DNA of 64,000 nucleotides from Thermus filiformis (GCF_000771745.2 NZ_JPSL02000036.1:162691-226690), one strand, 5' to 3'. Positions 24,791 to 34,492 are shown, counted from the first letter of the stretch. Numbers and translations are program-made. The notes: generated from the sequence alone by a model not told the origin.

Positions 24791-25831
24791 GTGCGGCGGA
24801 TCCGCCCCTGGCAGTGGCTTTTGCTCTTCCTCCTGGCCTACGTGGCCCTGACGGAGGCGGTCCGGCTTTGGGCCGGTCTGGTCTGGGCCGAGCGGGTGGC
24901 CCTCCTGGTGGGGGGGGTCGCGGTCTGGGCCTTCATCAACGGCCGCTTCGTCTTCGCCTTTTACCACGCCTTCCTGACCTCCTTGCGGGTCAAGGACCTT
25001 CCCCTCTGGGCGCCTAAGGCCGAGCACCTCCTCGTCCTCGCCCCCCACCCGGACGACGAGGTCCTGGCGGCGGGGGGGCAGATCCACGAGGTCCTGCGCC
25101 GGGGCGGGCGGGTGAGCGTGGTCTACCTCACCTCGGGGGACGGGTTTGACCTGGCCGCGGCCTCCCCCTTAAGCCCTAAGGCCCTGCGGCACCTGGCCCT
25201 GAGGCGGATGGTGGAGGCCCGGCAGGGGGCGGAGGCCCTGGGGCTTTCCCGGAAGGACCTCTACTTCCTGGGCTTTCCCGACCAGGGGCTTTACGAGCTC
25301 TTCACCACCCATTACCTGGTGCCTTACGAAAGCCCCTACACCCGCCTCTTTCGGGTGGTCTACCCGGGGTGCTACCGCCTGGGGGCCCCCTACACGGGCC
25401 GGGCCCTCGAGGCCCTCCTGGAGGAGCTTTTGGCCCGGCTGCGGCCGGACCGGATCCTCCTGCCGAGCCCCCTGGACGCCCACCGGGACCACCAGGCCAC
25501 CGCCCACTTCGGCATGCGGGCGGCGGCGGAGCTGGGGATGGAGGGCCGGCTCACCTACTACCTGGTCCACGGGGGGTACCAGTACCCCCTCCCCAAGGGC
25601 CTTCACCCCCGGCTTCCCCTCTACCCGCCCCCCCGGGGCCGGGGGCTGGCCTGGGTCCGGGTGGAGCTCTCCCCGGAGGCGGTGGCGGCCAAGGAGCGGG
25701 CCATCCGGGCCCACCGCTCCCAGATGCGCCTTCTGGGCCGGTTCCTCCTGGCCTTCGTGCGGAGGAACGAGCTCTATTCCACCCTGCCCGTCCCGGCCCG
25801 GGAAAGCCTTTTGGAGGAGACCCTCACCTGA
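24791..25831 (+). CDS. PIG-L family deacetylase with N-terminal membrane anchor
   Basis: This 346-residue protein has two N-terminal hydrophobic helices (LLLFLLAYVAL and VALLVGGVAVWAF), then a PIG-L/LmbE deacetylase domain. The zinc motif APHPDDE starts near residue 85 and the second ligand region PLDAHRDHQAT is present. Such enzymes remove acetyl groups from N-acetylglucosaminyl conjugates. The membrane anchor suggests action on a lipid-linked or envelope sugar. The GTG start is 6 nt after TAAAAT. Its stop overlaps the convergent scpB gene by 8 bp. Confidence 0.88.
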   Translation: MRRIRPWQWLLLFLLAYVALTEAVRLWAGLVWAERVALLVGGVAVWAFINGRFVFAFYHAFLTSLRVKDLPLWAPKAEHLLVLAPHPDDEVLAAGGQIHEVLRRGGRVSVVYLTSGDGFDLAAASPLSPKALRHLALRRMVEARQGAEALGLSRKDLYFLGFPDQGLYELFTTHYLVPYESPYTRLFRVVYPGCYRLGAPYTGRALEALLEELLARLRPDRILLPSPLDAHRDHQATAHFGMRAAAELGMEGRLTYYLVHGGYQYPLPKGLHPRLPLYPPPRGRGLAWVRVELSPEAVAAKERAIRAHRSQMRLLGRFLLAFVRRNELYSTLPVPARESLLEETLT

Positions 25832-26330
25832 GGAGGAGGGTAGGGCCCTCCTCCAAGGGGGGCAGGTCCTCCAGGCTCTCCAGGCCGAAGACCTCGAGGA
25901 AGCGCCGGGTGGTCCCGTAAAGCTTGGGCCGGCCCAACACGGGCTTCTCCCCCACCACCTCCACCAGCCCCCGCTCCAGAAGCCCCTCCAGCACCCCCTC
26001 CACGCTCCGGCCCCGCATGGCCTCCAGCTCGGCCCGGGTCACGGGCTGGTGGTAGGCGATGAGGGCCAGGACCTCCAAAGCGGCCTTGGAGAGGCGGGGG
26101 GGGCTGGGCTTGAGCACCGCCTCCACCGCGGGCAGGGCCTGGTGGTGGACCACCAGCCGCCACCCCCCCGCCACCCGTTCCAGGCGCACGCCCAAGGCGC
26201 CCGAGTCCAGCTCCTTCTCCAGGGCCTGGACCTCCCGCAGGACCCGGTCCTCGGGGCCCAAAGCGGAGAGCTCCTTGAGGGAGAGGGGCCTCCCCGCGGC
26301 GAAGAAGACCGCCAAAAGCTCGGCCCTCAT
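25824..26330 (-). CDS. scpB: Segregation and condensation protein B
   Basis: This 168-residue protein has two winged-helix domains. Typical segments are LLAVFFAAGRPLSLKELSAL, ALEVLALIAYHQPVTRAELEAMRG and GRPKLYGTTRRFLEVFGL near the C-terminus, which is diagnostic for ScpB. It forms the kleisin-associated subunit of SMC-ScpAB and helps chromosome segregation. Its start overlaps the tsaC stop (ATGA). The usual partner scpA is not adjacent here. Confidence 0.93.
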   Translation of the reverse strand: MRAELLAVFFAAGRPLSLKELSALGPEDRVLREVQALEKELDSGALGVRLERVAGGWRLVVHHQALPAVEAVLKPSPPRLSKAALEVLALIAYHQPVTRAELEAMRGRSVEGVLEGLLERGLVEVVGEKPVLGRPKLYGTTRRFLEVFGLESLEDLPPLEEGPTLLLR

Positions 26331-26896
26331 AGGTAGGGGAGGAGAGCCTCCTTGGGGATGGCCCCTTCTCTTAAGACCTCTCCCGTGCGCAGGTCCACCA
26401 CGCTCGAGGCCAGGCCCAGGGCCTCCCCGGGGAAGACGTAGTCCACCGGGAAGGCCCGGGCCTCCTCCTCGCTTTTCACGGGGGGCTCTCCGCTCTTGTT
26501 CAGGCTGGTGGCCGCCGCGTACCCCCCGACCCCCCGCAGGACCTCCCGCAGGACCTCGTGGTCGGGCATCCGCAGGCCCACCGAGCCGTCTTGGCTGATG
26601 TAGCCGGGGATGTCCCTCCCCGGGACCACCAGGGTGAGCCCCCCGGGCCAGAAGGCCTCCGCCAGCCGGAGGAGCTTTTCCCTCCAGGGGCCGGGCTCCG
26701 AGAGGGAGAGGGCGACCTCAAGGTCGGCCACCAGGACCTGGAGGGGCTTGGCCTCGTCCCGGCCCTTCATGGCCCGGATCCGCCGCACCCCCTCCTCGTT
26801 TTCCACCAGGGTGAGCACCCCCCAGACGGTGTCGGTGGGGAAGGCCACCACCCCTCCCTTCTTCAGCGTCTGGACGGCCTGGTATACTCTATCCAT
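26327..26896 (-). CDS. tsaC: L-threonylcarbamoyladenylate synthase (Sua5/YrdC/TsaC family)
   Basis: This 189-residue protein makes threonylcarbamoyl-AMP for the t6A modification at position 37 of ANN-decoding tRNAs. The YrdC core shows GGVVAFPTDTVWGV, RIRAMKGRDEAKPLQVLV, FWPGGLTLVVPG and SVGLRMPDHEVLREVL, then TSLNKSGEPPV. The start is MDRVYQAVQ at 26,896, because an upstream extension would read antisense into pilC. The start codon overlaps the divergent pilC ATG. The gene is followed directly by scpB. Confidence 0.92.
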   Translation of the reverse strand: MDRVYQAVQTLKKGGVVAFPTDTVWGVLTLVENEEGVRRIRAMKGRDEAKPLQVLVADLEVALSLSEPGPWREKLLRLAEAFWPGGLTLVVPGRDIPGYISQDGSVGLRMPDHEVLREVLRGVGGYAAATSLNKSGEPPVKSEEEARAFPVDYVFPGEALGLASSVVDLRTGEVLREGAIPKEALLPYL

Positions 26897-26913
26897 GCCC
26901 GTGTACCAGTATA
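26883..26913. promoter_or_regulatory. Divergent leaderless promoters nested in each other's coding sequence
   Basis: The plus-strand TATACT (26,883-26,888) is 6 nt before the pilC ATG and lies inside tsaC. The minus-strand TATACT (26,913-26,908) is 11 nt before the tsaC ATG and lies inside pilC. The two start codons share bases in a CATG at 26,894-26,897, so neither gene can have a conventional 5' leader. Confidence 0.7.
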
Positions 26914-28115
26914 AGGCCCGGGACCGGCAGGGGCGGCTGGTGGAGGCCACCATAGAGGCGGAGGACCTGCGCACCGCCGCCCGTACCTTGCGGGAGCGGG
27001 GCTTCTTCGTGGCGGAGATCAAGGAGCCGGGCCGGGGGCTTCAGGCCGAGGTCCGCATTCCCGGCCTGGAGCGGGGGCCGGGCCTCAAGGACCTGGCCAT
27101 CTTCTCTCGGCAGCTGGCTACCATGCTCTCTGCCGGCCTCACCCTTCTCCAGTCCTTGTCCATTTTGGAGCGGCAGACGGAGAACAAGAAGTTCCGCGAG
27201 ATCATCCGCAAGATCCGGCTGGACGTGGAGGGGGGCTCGAGCTTCTCCGAGGCCATCGCCAAGCACCCCCTCTTCTCCCGCCTCTACGTGAACCTGGTGC
27301 GGGCGGGCGAGACCTCGGGGGGGATGGACCAGGTCCTGGACCGGATTGCCACCTTCCTGGAGAAGGAGTTGGAGCTTAGGGGCAAGATCCGGAGCGCCAT
27401 GACCTACCCCATCATCGTCTTCGTCTTCGCGGTGGGCGTGGCCTACTTCCTCCTCACGGGGATCGTCCCCCAGTTCGCCCAGATCCTCACCGATTTGGGC
27501 TCGGAGCTTCCTCTTCTCACCCGGTTCCTGATCGCCCTCTCCGAGTTCCTGCGCAAGAGCACCCTCTTCCTCCTTCTCATCGCCGTAGTCCTCTTCTTCG
27601 CCTACCGCCAGTACTACCGGACGGAAGGGGGGCGGCGGGTGATTGACCGGGTCAAGCTCCGCCTGCCCGTCTTCGGCAACCTGAACCGGAAGACGGCCAT
27701 CGCCCGCTTCTCCCGCACCCTGGCCCTCCTTCTGGGCAGCGGGGTGAACATTCTCGAGGCCCTGGAGATCGTCAAGGGCACGGCGGGGAACAAGGTGGTG
27801 GAGGAGATCCTGGAGGAGACCCGGCTCCGGGTCCAGGGGGGCGACCCCTTGAACCTGACCCTGGCCAAGCACCCCTTCGTCTTCCCCCCCATGGTCTCCA
27901 GCATGGTGGCCATCGGCGAGGAGACCGGGGCCCTCGAGGCCCTCCTCACCAAGATCGCCGACTTCTACGAGCGGGAGGTGGACGAGGCGGTGGCCAGCCT
28001 CACCGCGGCCATAGAGCCCCTGATGATCATCTTCCTGGGCGCCATCGTGGGGATGATCGTGGCCGGGATGTTCCTCCCCCTCTTCAAGATCATCGGGACC
28101 CTGTCCGCCCAATGA
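26895..28115 (+). CDS. pilC: Type IV pilus assembly platform protein PilC (GspF family)
   Basis: This 406-residue inner-membrane protein begins with the typical MPVYQYKARDRQGRLVEA. It has two repeated GspF domains: FSRQLATMLSAGLTLLQSL with GGSSFSEAI and the RAGETSGGMDQVL segment, then FSRTLALLLGSGVNILEAL with the GEETGALEALL segment. Membrane helices lie near residues 170-195, 220-240 and at the C-terminus (PLMIIFLGAIVGMIVAGMFLP). It anchors the pilus motor used for twitching and DNA uptake in Thermus. No other pilus genes adjoin. Confidence 0.95.
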   Translation: MPVYQYKARDRQGRLVEATIEAEDLRTAARTLRERGFFVAEIKEPGRGLQAEVRIPGLERGPGLKDLAIFSRQLATMLSAGLTLLQSLSILERQTENKKFREIIRKIRLDVEGGSSFSEAIAKHPLFSRLYVNLVRAGETSGGMDQVLDRIATFLEKELELRGKIRSAMTYPIIVFVFAVGVAYFLLTGIVPQFAQILTDLGSELPLLTRFLIALSEFLRKSTLFLLLIAVVLFFAYRQYYRTEGGRRVIDRVKLRLPVFGNLNRKTAIARFSRTLALLLGSGVNILEALEIVKGTAGNKVVEEILEETRLRVQGGDPLNLTLAKHPFVFPPMVSSMVAIGEETGALEALLTKIADFYEREVDEAVASLTAAIEPLMIIFLGAIVGMIVAGMFLPLFKIIGTLSAQ

Positions 28116-28551
28116 GCGCCAGGAGGGCCCGGGCCACCTCCTCGGGGACCGGCATCACGCTGAGCCGGTTCCCCCTTCGCACCAGGGGGTGGTCCGGGGG
28201 GAAGACCTGGCGCAGGCGGCTTAGGGGGATGAGGGGGAAGTCCTCCAGGTACTCCACCTCCACCGTCCACCACCGGGGGGCCTCCGGGCGGCTTTTGGGG
28301 TCAAAGTAGGGGCTTTGGGGGTCAAACTGGCTGGGGTCTGGGAGGCGGGTCCGCACCACCCGGCAAAGCCCCGCCACCCCCGGGGGCTCGGTGCTCGAGT
28401 GGTAAAAGAAGCAGAGGTCCCCTACCTCCATCCGGAGAAGGTGGTTCCGGGCCTGGTAGTTCCGCACCCCGTCCCACAGGGCCCGGCCCTCCCGCTTGAG
28501 GTCCTCAATGCCGTACTCGGCGGGCTCGGACTTTAGAAGCCAGTAGGCCAC
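28090..28551 (-). CDS. EVE (PUA-like) domain protein
   Basis: This 153-residue protein has the EVE signature: [16 protein letters not shown] at the start, [24 protein letters not shown] and the late LIPLSRLRQ segment. EVE domains bind modified bases in RNA or DNA, and bacterial members are linked to RNA modification or to restriction of modified DNA. No partner gene points to one of these. Its 3' end overlaps pilC by 26 bp (convergent), and it starts 4 nt past the DUF1801-like stop. Confidence 0.88.
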   Translation of the reverse strand: MAYWLLKSEPAEYGIEDLKREGRALWDGVRNYQARNHLLRMEVGDLCFFYHSSTEPPGVAGLCRVVRTRLPDPSQFDPQSPYFDPKSRPEAPRWWTVEVEYLEDFPLIPLSRLRQVFPPDHPLVRRGNRLSVMPVPEEVARALLALIGRTGSR

Positions 28552-28555
28552 GCCC

Positions 28556-28900
28556 TCAGGATAGGCCCTCGAGGGCCCTTTGGAGAAGGCGGAGGACGGT
28601 CCTTTCCACCTCGGGGGTGAGGGCCTTCAGGGCGAAGGCCACGGGCCAGATCTCCCCCTCGTCCAGGCGCGCCTCGTGGGTGAAGCCCAAGGTGGCGTAC
28701 CGGGTCTTGAACCGGCTCGCGGGCTGGAAAAAGAGGACGACCCGCCCCTTCAGGGCGTAGGCGGGCATCCCGTACCAGGTCCTGGGGGTGAGGGCAGGGG
28801 CGTGGGCCTGGACCAGGGCGTGCAGGCCCACGGCCAGGGCGCGGTCGGGCTCGGGGAGCTGGGCGAGCAGGGCCTGGAAGGCGTCCTCGGCTTTTCCCAT
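28556..28900 (-). CDS. DUF1801-like small protein
   Basis: This 114-residue soluble protein contains [24 protein letters not shown] and [28 protein letters not shown], a pattern seen in the YdhG/DUF1801 family of small proteins related to frataxin-like folds. Function is unknown. TAGACT is exactly 6 nt before the ATG, so the transcript should be leaderless. It is co-directional with the EVE gene. Confidence 0.65.
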   Translation of the reverse strand: MGKAEDAFQALLAQLPEPDRALAVGLHALVQAHAPALTPRTWYGMPAYALKGRVVLFFQPASRFKTRYATLGFTHEARLDEGEIWPVAFALKALTPEVERTVLRLLQRALEGLS

Positions 28901-28906
28901 GCCCCC

Positions 28907-28922
28907 AGTCTACCGGTAGGAT
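28907..28922. promoter_or_regulatory. Divergent -10 boxes for DUF1801-like (-) and GlcD-like (+) genes
   Basis: The minus-strand TAGACT (28,912-28,907) and plus-strand TAGGAT (28,917-28,922) each lie 6 nt from their start codons at 28,900 and 28,929. Only 28 bp separates the two genes. Confidence 0.6.
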
Positions 28923-28928
28923 GGGGGA

Positions 28929-30248
28929 ATGGAGGCCCTGGTTCGCCTTCTGGGGGAGAGGAAGGTCCTCCTGGGCCGGGCCGCCCGGGAGGCCTACCGC
29001 TACGACGCCATCCTCTTCGGGCATCCGCCCTTGGCCGTGGTCCTGCCCGAGTCCACCGAGGACGTGGTCCGCCTGGTCCGCTTCGCCCGGGAGGCCGGAA
29101 TCCCCCTGGTCCCCCGGGGGGCGGGGAGCGGCCTCTCCGGGGGGGCGGTTCCTTTGGAGGGGGCGATCGTGGTGGCCTTTACCCGGATGACCCGGCTGGA
29201 GCTGGACCCCAAGACCCGCACCGCCTGGGCCGAGGCGGGGGTGGTGACGGCCCGGATCACGGAGGCGGCGAGGCCCTTCGGCCTCTTCTACCCCCCGGAC
29301 CCCGCCTCCTTCCGCACCAGCACCTTAGGGGGGAACCTGGCCGAGAACGCCGGGGGGCCGCTCTGCTTCAAGTACGGGGTGACGGGGGACTACGTCCTGG
29401 CCCTCGAGTTCGTGGACGCGGAGGGGGAGGTCCACCTCCTGGACCGGAGGGCGTATGACCTCGCCGGCCTCCTCATCGGCTCCGAGGGCACCCTGGGCCT
29501 GGTGACCCGGGCCCGGCTCCGCCTCCTCCCCCTTCCCAAGGAGAGCCAGAGCCTCCTGGCGGCCTTTTCCGAGGTGGAGGCCCTGGCCCGCGCCGTCTCC
29601 GAGGCCGTGGCCCGGGGGGCGGTCCCGGCCCGGATGGAGTTCATGGACGAGGCCTGCGCCCGGGCGGTGGAGGACTACCTGGGCCTGGGCCTTCCCAAAA
29701 CCCCCCTCCTCCTCCTGGAGACGGACGGGGAAGGGGCGAAGGAGGAGCTGGAGCTGGTGGCCTCCGTCCTGGAGGCCCACGGGGCGCGCCTGAAGCGGGC
29801 CCGGGACGAGAAGGAGGCCGAGGCCCTTTGGCGGGCCCGGCGGGCGGTGAGCCCGGCTTTGGGCCGGATCCGGCCCAAGCGGGTGAACGAGGACATCGCG
29901 GTGCCCCGCTCCCGCCTCCCCCAGGTGGTGGGGGAGATCCGGGCCCTAGGGGAGGCCTTCGGCCTGCCCTTGGTCCAGTTCGGCCACATCGGGGACGGGA
30001 ACCTCCACCCCAACATCCTTTACGACCCGGCCCGGGAAAGCGAGGAGAAGGTCTGGGAGCTGGCCCACGCCATCGCCCGGGTGGCCCTGCGGCACGGGGG
30101 GGTGCTCTCCGGGGAGCACGGGATCGGGCTTATGAAGCGCGCCTTCATGGAGGAGGCGGTGGACCCGGGCACCCTCGAGGCCTTCCGCAAGGCAAAGAAA
30201 GCCCTGGACCCCCTGGGCCTCCTCAACCCGGGCAAGGTCCTGCCTTGA
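28929..30248 (+). CDS. FAD-linked oxidase, glycolate/D-lactate dehydrogenase type (GlcD-like)
   Basis: This 439-residue flavoprotein has the PCMH FAD-binding domain: [18 protein letters not shown], then [24 protein letters not shown] and [10 protein letters not shown]. The C-terminal FAD-oxidase domain ends with [11 protein letters not shown] and [10 protein letters not shown]. These match GlcD and D-lactate dehydrogenase enzymes that oxidise 2-hydroxy acids. GlcE and GlcF partners are not adjacent, so it may work alone. The start at 28,929 is 6 nt after TAGGAT. Confidence 0.92.
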   Translation: MEALVRLLGERKVLLGRAAREAYRYDAILFGHPPLAVVLPESTEDVVRLVRFAREAGIPLVPRGAGSGLSGGAVPLEGAIVVAFTRMTRLELDPKTRTAWAEAGVVTARITEAARPFGLFYPPDPASFRTSTLGGNLAENAGGPLCFKYGVTGDYVLALEFVDAEGEVHLLDRRAYDLAGLLIGSEGTLGLVTRARLRLLPLPKESQSLLAAFSEVEALARAVSEAVARGAVPARMEFMDEACARAVEDYLGLGLPKTPLLLLETDGEGAKEELELVASVLEAHGARLKRARDEKEAEALWRARRAVSPALGRIRPKRVNEDIAVPRSRLPQVVGEIRALGEAFGLPLVQFGHIGDGNLHPNILYDPARESEEKVWELAHAIARVALRHGGVLSGEHGIGLMKRAFMEEAVDPGTLEAFRKAKKALDPLGLLNPGKVLP

Positions 30249-30273
30249 CAGGCGGCCAGCTCTTCGGTAGCTT
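30245..30273 (+). promoter_or_regulatory. Promoter of the peptide ABC transporter operon
   Basis: TTGACA (30,245-30,250) overlaps the stop codon of the GlcD-like gene. After 17 bp comes TAGCTT (30,268-30,273). The predicted leader is about 45 nt and contains GGAGG before the ATG at 30,326. Confidence 0.65.
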
Positions 30274-30325
30274 TAGGGCGAAGTCCAAACCTGGGGTCCA
30301 CCCCAAGGGTTTTTCGGAGGTGTGT

Positions 30326-32092
30326 ATGGCGAATATGAGGAAAACGGCGTTCTGGCTCATGGCGGCGGCGGGGGTGCTGGGGGCTTCCCTGGCCCAGGCC
30401 CAGGCCTTCGTCTGGCCCCAGAAGTGGACCACGGCCAAGCTCTCCGAGGTGAAGCGGGGGGGCACGCTTAGGGGGTCCACCATCAGCGATTACCGCACCT
30501 TCAACCCCTTCCTGGCGGCGGAGTCGGGCAACATCCCCAGCGTCATGTGCGGCCCCGGCGGCCTGGTCCGCCGCGACCCCACCACGGGGGAGTGGATCCC
30601 CTACATGGCCGAGTCGTGGACCATCTCCCCCAACAAGCTGGACATCACCTTCAAGATCCGCAAGGGGCTCAAGTTCTCCGACGGCCGGCCCATCACCGCG
30701 GACGACTGGGTGACGACCTGGCGCATCCACACCGACAAGGCGGTGGGCTCCAACAGCTACGACAGCTTCTTCATTGACGGCAAGCCCATCGTGGTGAGGA
30801 AGATTGACGATTACACCCTCCGCATCAGCTACCCCAAGACGGACGCGGAGGCCTTTGCGGTGGCGTCCTACTGCCCCTGGCCCGCCCACGTCTTCGGCCC
30901 CGTCTACCAGAAGGAGGGGGCAGAGGGCATCAAGAAGATGTGGACCCTTTCGGAGAAGCCGGAAAACATCGTCTCCCCCGGCCCCTGGGTCCTGGAGAGC
31001 TACACCCCGGGCGAGCGGGTGGTCCTGAGGCGCAACCCCAACTTCGGCGAGTGGAACAAGGACGAGGCGGGCAACCCCCTGCCCTACCTGGACCGGTACG
31101 AGATCCGCATCGTCAAGGACACCAACGCCCAGCTCGCCGCCTTCCTGGCGGGGGAGATTGACGTGTACGCCCCCTCCACCGTGGACCAGATCTCCCAGGT
31201 CCGCCAGGCCATCCAGCAGGGCCGGCTGGACGCCACCATCAAGGTCAACGCCTCCCCGGTGGCCAGCAGCCAGTTCATCGTCTTCAACTGGAACAAGGCT
31301 TCCGATCCCTTCAAGCAGGCCCTCTTCCGCTCGGACAAGTTCCGCAAGGCGATGAGCCACCTCATCAACCGCCAGGCGGTGATTGACCTGGTCTACGGCG
31401 GCCTGGGCACCCCCATGTACACTTCTGTCTACCCCGTGCTCACCCAGTGGATCAACCCCAAGGTGCCCAAGTACGAGTACGACCCCAAGCAGGCGGCCAA
31501 GCTTCTCTCCGAGCTGGGCTTCACCAGGAAGGACCGGGAGGGCTACCTGGTGGATTCCAGGGGGCGGCGGCTGGAGTTCACCCTGGCCACCAACGCGGGC
31601 AATGCCCAGCGGGAGCAGATGGCCAAGCTCTTCGTGGACGAGGCCAAGAAGGTGGGCGTGAAGGTGAACTTCACCCCCATTGACTTCAACACCCTGGTGG
31701 GCCAGCTCCTCTCCTCCGGCCCCGACCGGCCCTTTGACGCCATCCTGATCGGCCTCTCCGGCGGTGGCCTGGACTGGCCCTTCGGCTCCAACGTGGTGCC
31801 CTGCAAGGGCAACCTCCACATGTGGAACAAGTCCGGCCAGTGCCTGGACCCCCGGGAGACCCAGCTGGACGCCCTCTACTCCCGGGGCCGGACGGAGCTG
31901 GACTTCAAGAAGCGCCAGCAGATCGGCTACCAGATGCAGGAGATTGAGGCCCAGCTCCTCCCCGTCCTCTACATCGCCGGGCCCAACTACCACCCCGCCT
32001 GGAACAACCGCCTGGGCGGTGAGCACCCCGACGCCATCCTCTCCAGCATCTGGGGTCAGCGGGAGCTCGAGCTGACCTTCATCAAGAAGTAG
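30326..32092 (+). CDS. Peptide ABC transporter substrate-binding protein
   Basis: This 588-residue secreted protein has a signal peptide ([19 protein letters not shown]) and the family 5 peptide/nickel-binding fold. Hallmarks are [55 protein letters not shown] and [15 protein letters not shown]. It delivers peptides to the DppBCDF components encoded downstream. No lipobox Cys is visible at the cleavage site, so it is probably a free periplasmic protein. ATG 30,326 is preceded by GGAGG; the longer open frame overlaps the GlcD-like gene. Confidence 0.93.
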   Translation: MANMRKTAFWLMAAAGVLGASLAQAQAFVWPQKWTTAKLSEVKRGGTLRGSTISDYRTFNPFLAAESGNIPSVMCGPGGLVRRDPTTGEWIPYMAESWTISPNKLDITFKIRKGLKFSDGRPITADDWVTTWRIHTDKAVGSNSYDSFFIDGKPIVVRKIDDYTLRISYPKTDAEAFAVASYCPWPAHVFGPVYQKEGAEGIKKMWTLSEKPENIVSPGPWVLESYTPGERVVLRRNPNFGEWNKDEAGNPLPYLDRYEIRIVKDTNAQLAAFLAGEIDVYAPSTVDQISQVRQAIQQGRLDATIKVNASPVASSQFIVFNWNKASDPFKQALFRSDKFRKAMSHLINRQAVIDLVYGGLGTPMYTSVYPVLTQWINPKVPKYEYDPKQAAKLLSELGFTRKDREGYLVDSRGRRLEFTLATNAGNAQREQMAKLFVDEAKKVGVKVNFTPIDFNTLVGQLLSSGPDRPFDAILIGLSGGGLDWPFGSNVVPCKGNLHMWNKSGQCLDPRETQLDALYSRGRTELDFKKRQQIGYQMQEIEAQLLPVLYIAGPNYHPAWNNRLGGEHPDAILSSIWGQRELELTFIKK

Positions 32093-32104
32093 GAAGCCTT
32101 CCGG

Positions 32105-32134
32105 GCCCCACCGTGGCCAAGGCCACGGTGGGGC
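32105..32134 (+). promoter_or_regulatory. Strong intercistronic hairpin after the binding-protein gene
   Basis: A perfect 14-bp stem (GCCCCACCGTGGCC and its complement) with a two-base AA spacer lies 13 bp after the stop. There is no T-run, so it is more likely to be an mRNA-stabilising or attenuating element than a full terminator. This would let the binding protein be made in excess of the permeases. Confidence 0.65.
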
Positions 32135-32158
32135 GCTTAAGCCCGGGGAGCCCGAAGC

Positions 32159-33142
32159 ATGACCCAGTACATCCTGCGCCGAGTCCTCTACCTGATCCCC
32201 ACCTTTTTCGGGGCCACCTTTTTGGCCTTCCTGATCATCCAGCTCGCCCCGGGGGACTACCTGACCCAGATGGAGCTGGACCCCAAGGTGACCCCCGAGA
32301 CCATCGCCCGCCTCCGGAGCCAGTTCGGCCTGGACCAGCCCATCTACGTCCAGTACCTCCTTTGGATGAACAACCTCTTCCACCTCAACCTGGGCTACTC
32401 CTTCAGCTACCAGGCCCCGGTCCTGGAGGTCATCTGGCCCCGGGTGGTGAACTCCATGTGGATCGTCATCCCCTCCACCCTTCTCCTATACCTGGTGGCC
32501 ATCCCCATCGGGGTCTACGGGGCGGTCCGGCCCTACTCCTTCGGGGACAAGCTCTTTTCCTTTTTGGCCTACGTGGGCCTTTCCGTGCCCAGCTTTTTCC
32601 TCGCCCTCATCGCCATCTACGTGCTTTTGCAGATCAAGTTTAAGACCGGGGTCCTCCTCTTCCCCGTGGGGGGGATGACCAGCTCGGGGTTTGAGCAGAT
32701 GGGCCGCCTCGAGCAGATCAAGGACATCCTCTGGCACCTGGTCGTCCCCGTCCTTCTGGCCACCGCCAACGACATCGCCGGGCTTTCCCGGCTCATGCGG
32801 GGCCAGATGATGGAGGTCCTGGGCCAGGACTACATCCGCACCGCCCGGGCCAAGGGGCTCTCTGAGCGCGTGGTCATCTACAAGCACGCCTTCCGCAACG
32901 CCGTCATCCCCTTCGTGGCCACCCTCGGCGGCCTTCTGCCCTCCTTGATCTCGGGGGCGGGCTTCATAGAGGTGGTCATGGCCTGGCCGGGCATCACCCC
33001 CTTCTTCCTGGACGCCATCGCCAACCAGGACCTTTACGTCATCGCCGGCTTCCTGACCGTGGGCCTGGTCCTGCTCCTCCTGGGCAACCTCCTCTCCGAC
33101 CTCCTCCTCGCCTGGGTGGACCCCCGCATCCGCTACTTTTAG
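32159..33142 (+). CDS. dppB: Peptide ABC transporter permease DppB
   Basis: This 327-residue permease has six predicted helices and the conserved EAA-type loop [27 protein letters not shown] split around Gly. It begins with the typical [23 protein letters not shown]. It pairs with the DppC-type subunit to form the membrane channel for peptides. ATG 32,159 is preceded by a GGGGAG site after the intercistronic hairpin. The stop is 9 bp before the next start. Confidence 0.94.
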   Translation: MTQYILRRVLYLIPTFFGATFLAFLIIQLAPGDYLTQMELDPKVTPETIARLRSQFGLDQPIYVQYLLWMNNLFHLNLGYSFSYQAPVLEVIWPRVVNSMWIVIPSTLLLYLVAIPIGVYGAVRPYSFGDKLFSFLAYVGLSVPSFFLALIAIYVLLQIKFKTGVLLFPVGGMTSSGFEQMGRLEQIKDILWHLVVPVLLATANDIAGLSRLMRGQMMEVLGQDYIRTARAKGLSERVVIYKHAFRNAVIPFVATLGGLLPSLISGAGFIEVVMAWPGITPFFLDAIANQDLYVIAGFLTVGLVLLLLGNLLSDLLLAWVDPRIRYF

Positions 33143-33151
33143 GAGGGGCCT

Positions 33152-34492
33152 GTGGAGAGCAAGCTGGAAAGCCGCACCGCCTTGGTCCTGAGGCAGTTCC
33201 GCAAGCACCGCCTGGCGGTCTGGGGGATGCGCATCCTGGTCGTCCTGTACACCCTGAGCGCCTTCGCCGGGTTCTTCAGCCCCTACGACCCCGGCTACTA
33301 CGAGACTTACCCCCCCAAGAACAACCACCCCCCAACCCCAATTCACTTTGTGGACCCCGAGACGGGCCGCCTCTCCCGTCCCTTTGTCTACGCCACCAAG
33401 CGGGAGCTGGACCCCGTGACCTTCCAGCCCCGGTACGTGGAGGACCCCTCCCAGGGCAAGTTCTACCTTCGCTTCTTCGTCCGCACCCCCGAGCAGCCCT
33501 ACACCCTCTTCCGGGTCTTCAAGTCCGACCTCCGCCTTGTGGGGGTGGACCCCCCGGCCCGGCTCTTCCTCTTCGGGACCGACAACTTCGGCCGCGACCT
33601 CTTCAGCCGGGTCCTGTACGGGGGCCAGGTCTCCTTGACCATCGGCATCCTTTCCGCCTTGGTCTCCTTCGTCCTGGGCCTCGTCCTGGGGGGGATCGCC
33701 GGGTACTTCTCCGGGCGGCCCTTCCCCCTCTCCTTCCCCCCCGCCACCTGGAGGGGTAGGCGGCTTCTTTATGGACCCCTCCTCAGCCTGGCCTGGCTTC
33801 TTCTGGCCCTTGGGATAGGGTTTTTGGCCTACGAGTACGTCCGGGTCTCCCCAGGATTCGGCCTGGCGGACGTCCTCATCGGCCTGGTGGGGGCGGTGGG
33901 GGTGTACTTCGCCCTGCGGGCCGCCTTCTTCCGCCAGGTCCAGCTGGACCCCGACGACCTGATCATGCGCCTGGTGGAGGTCATCGCCGCCATCCCCTCC
34001 CTCTTCCTCCTCATCTCCTTGCGGGCGGTCTTCCCCCAGAACATTGACCCCCTCTTGACCTTCTACCTGGTGGTGGGGCTTCTGGGCTTCATCGGCTGGG
34101 GGGGGCTGGCCCGGGTGGTGCGGGGGATCGTCCTCTCCGTGCGGGAGATGGACTACGTGCAGGCGGCCCGGGCCCTGGGGGCCTCGGATCTTCGCATCAT
34201 CTTCCGGCATGTTCTGCCGGCCACCTCGAGCTACGTCATCGTCAGCCTCTCCCTCACCATCCCCGGGTTCATCCTGGGCGAGTCCGGCCTCTCCTTTTTG
34301 GGCCTGGGGGTGACGGAACCCTACACCAGCTGGGGCCTCCTCCTCCAGGCCGCCCAGCAGGGCGGGTTCGCCTCCTTCACCGACCGGCCCTGGGTGCTGG
34401 TGCCCGGGTTTTTCATCTTCCTGGCCGTCCTCTCCTGGAACTTTATGGGGGACGGCCTGCGGGACGCCCTGGACCCCCGCAGGAGGCAGTAG
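33152..34492 (+). CDS. dppC: Peptide ABC transporter permease DppC with large insertions
   Basis: This is the second channel subunit, with the EAA loop YVQAARALGASDLRIIFRHV and the C-terminal SWGLLLQAAQ segment. At 446 residues it is well above the usual ~300. One added segment of about 100 residues follows the first helix, and a second (about 75 residues, bases 33,717-33,950) splits the transmembrane core between GGIAGYFSG and DLIMRLVEVIAAIPS. The second adds two hydrophobic stretches. Start GTG 33,152 follows AGGAGG. Confidence 0.92.
   Translation: MESKLESRTALVLRQFRKHRLAVWGMRILVVLYTLSAFAGFFSPYDPGYYETYPPKNNHPPTPIHFVDPETGRLSRPFVYATKRELDPVTFQPRYVEDPSQGKFYLRFFVRTPEQPYTLFRVFKSDLRLVGVDPPARLFLFGTDNFGRDLFSRVLYGGQVSLTIGILSALVSFVLGLVLGGIAGYFSGRPFPLSFPPATWRGRRLLYGPLLSLAWLLLALGIGFLAYEYVRVSPGFGLADVLIGLVGAVGVYFALRAAFFRQVQLDPDDLIMRLVEVIAAIPSLFLLISLRAVFPQNIDPLLTFYLVVGLLGFIGWGGLARVVRGIVLSVREMDYVQAARALGASDLRIIFRHVLPATSSYVIVSLSLTIPGFILGESGLSFLGLGVTEPYTSWGLLLQAAQQGGFASFTDRPWVLVPGFFIFLAVLSWNFMGDGLRDALDPRRRQ

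Noticed and set aside
29828..30325. Long in-frame extension upstream of the peptide-binding protein gene
   Set aside because: It overlaps the GlcD-like gene in another frame and lacks family similarity. A promoter, GGAGG and a signal peptide all support ATG 30,326.
30020..32383. 787-codon minus-strand frame opposite the peptide-binding protein
   Set aside because: It is a shadow of well-supported plus-strand genes, with no promoter or motif.
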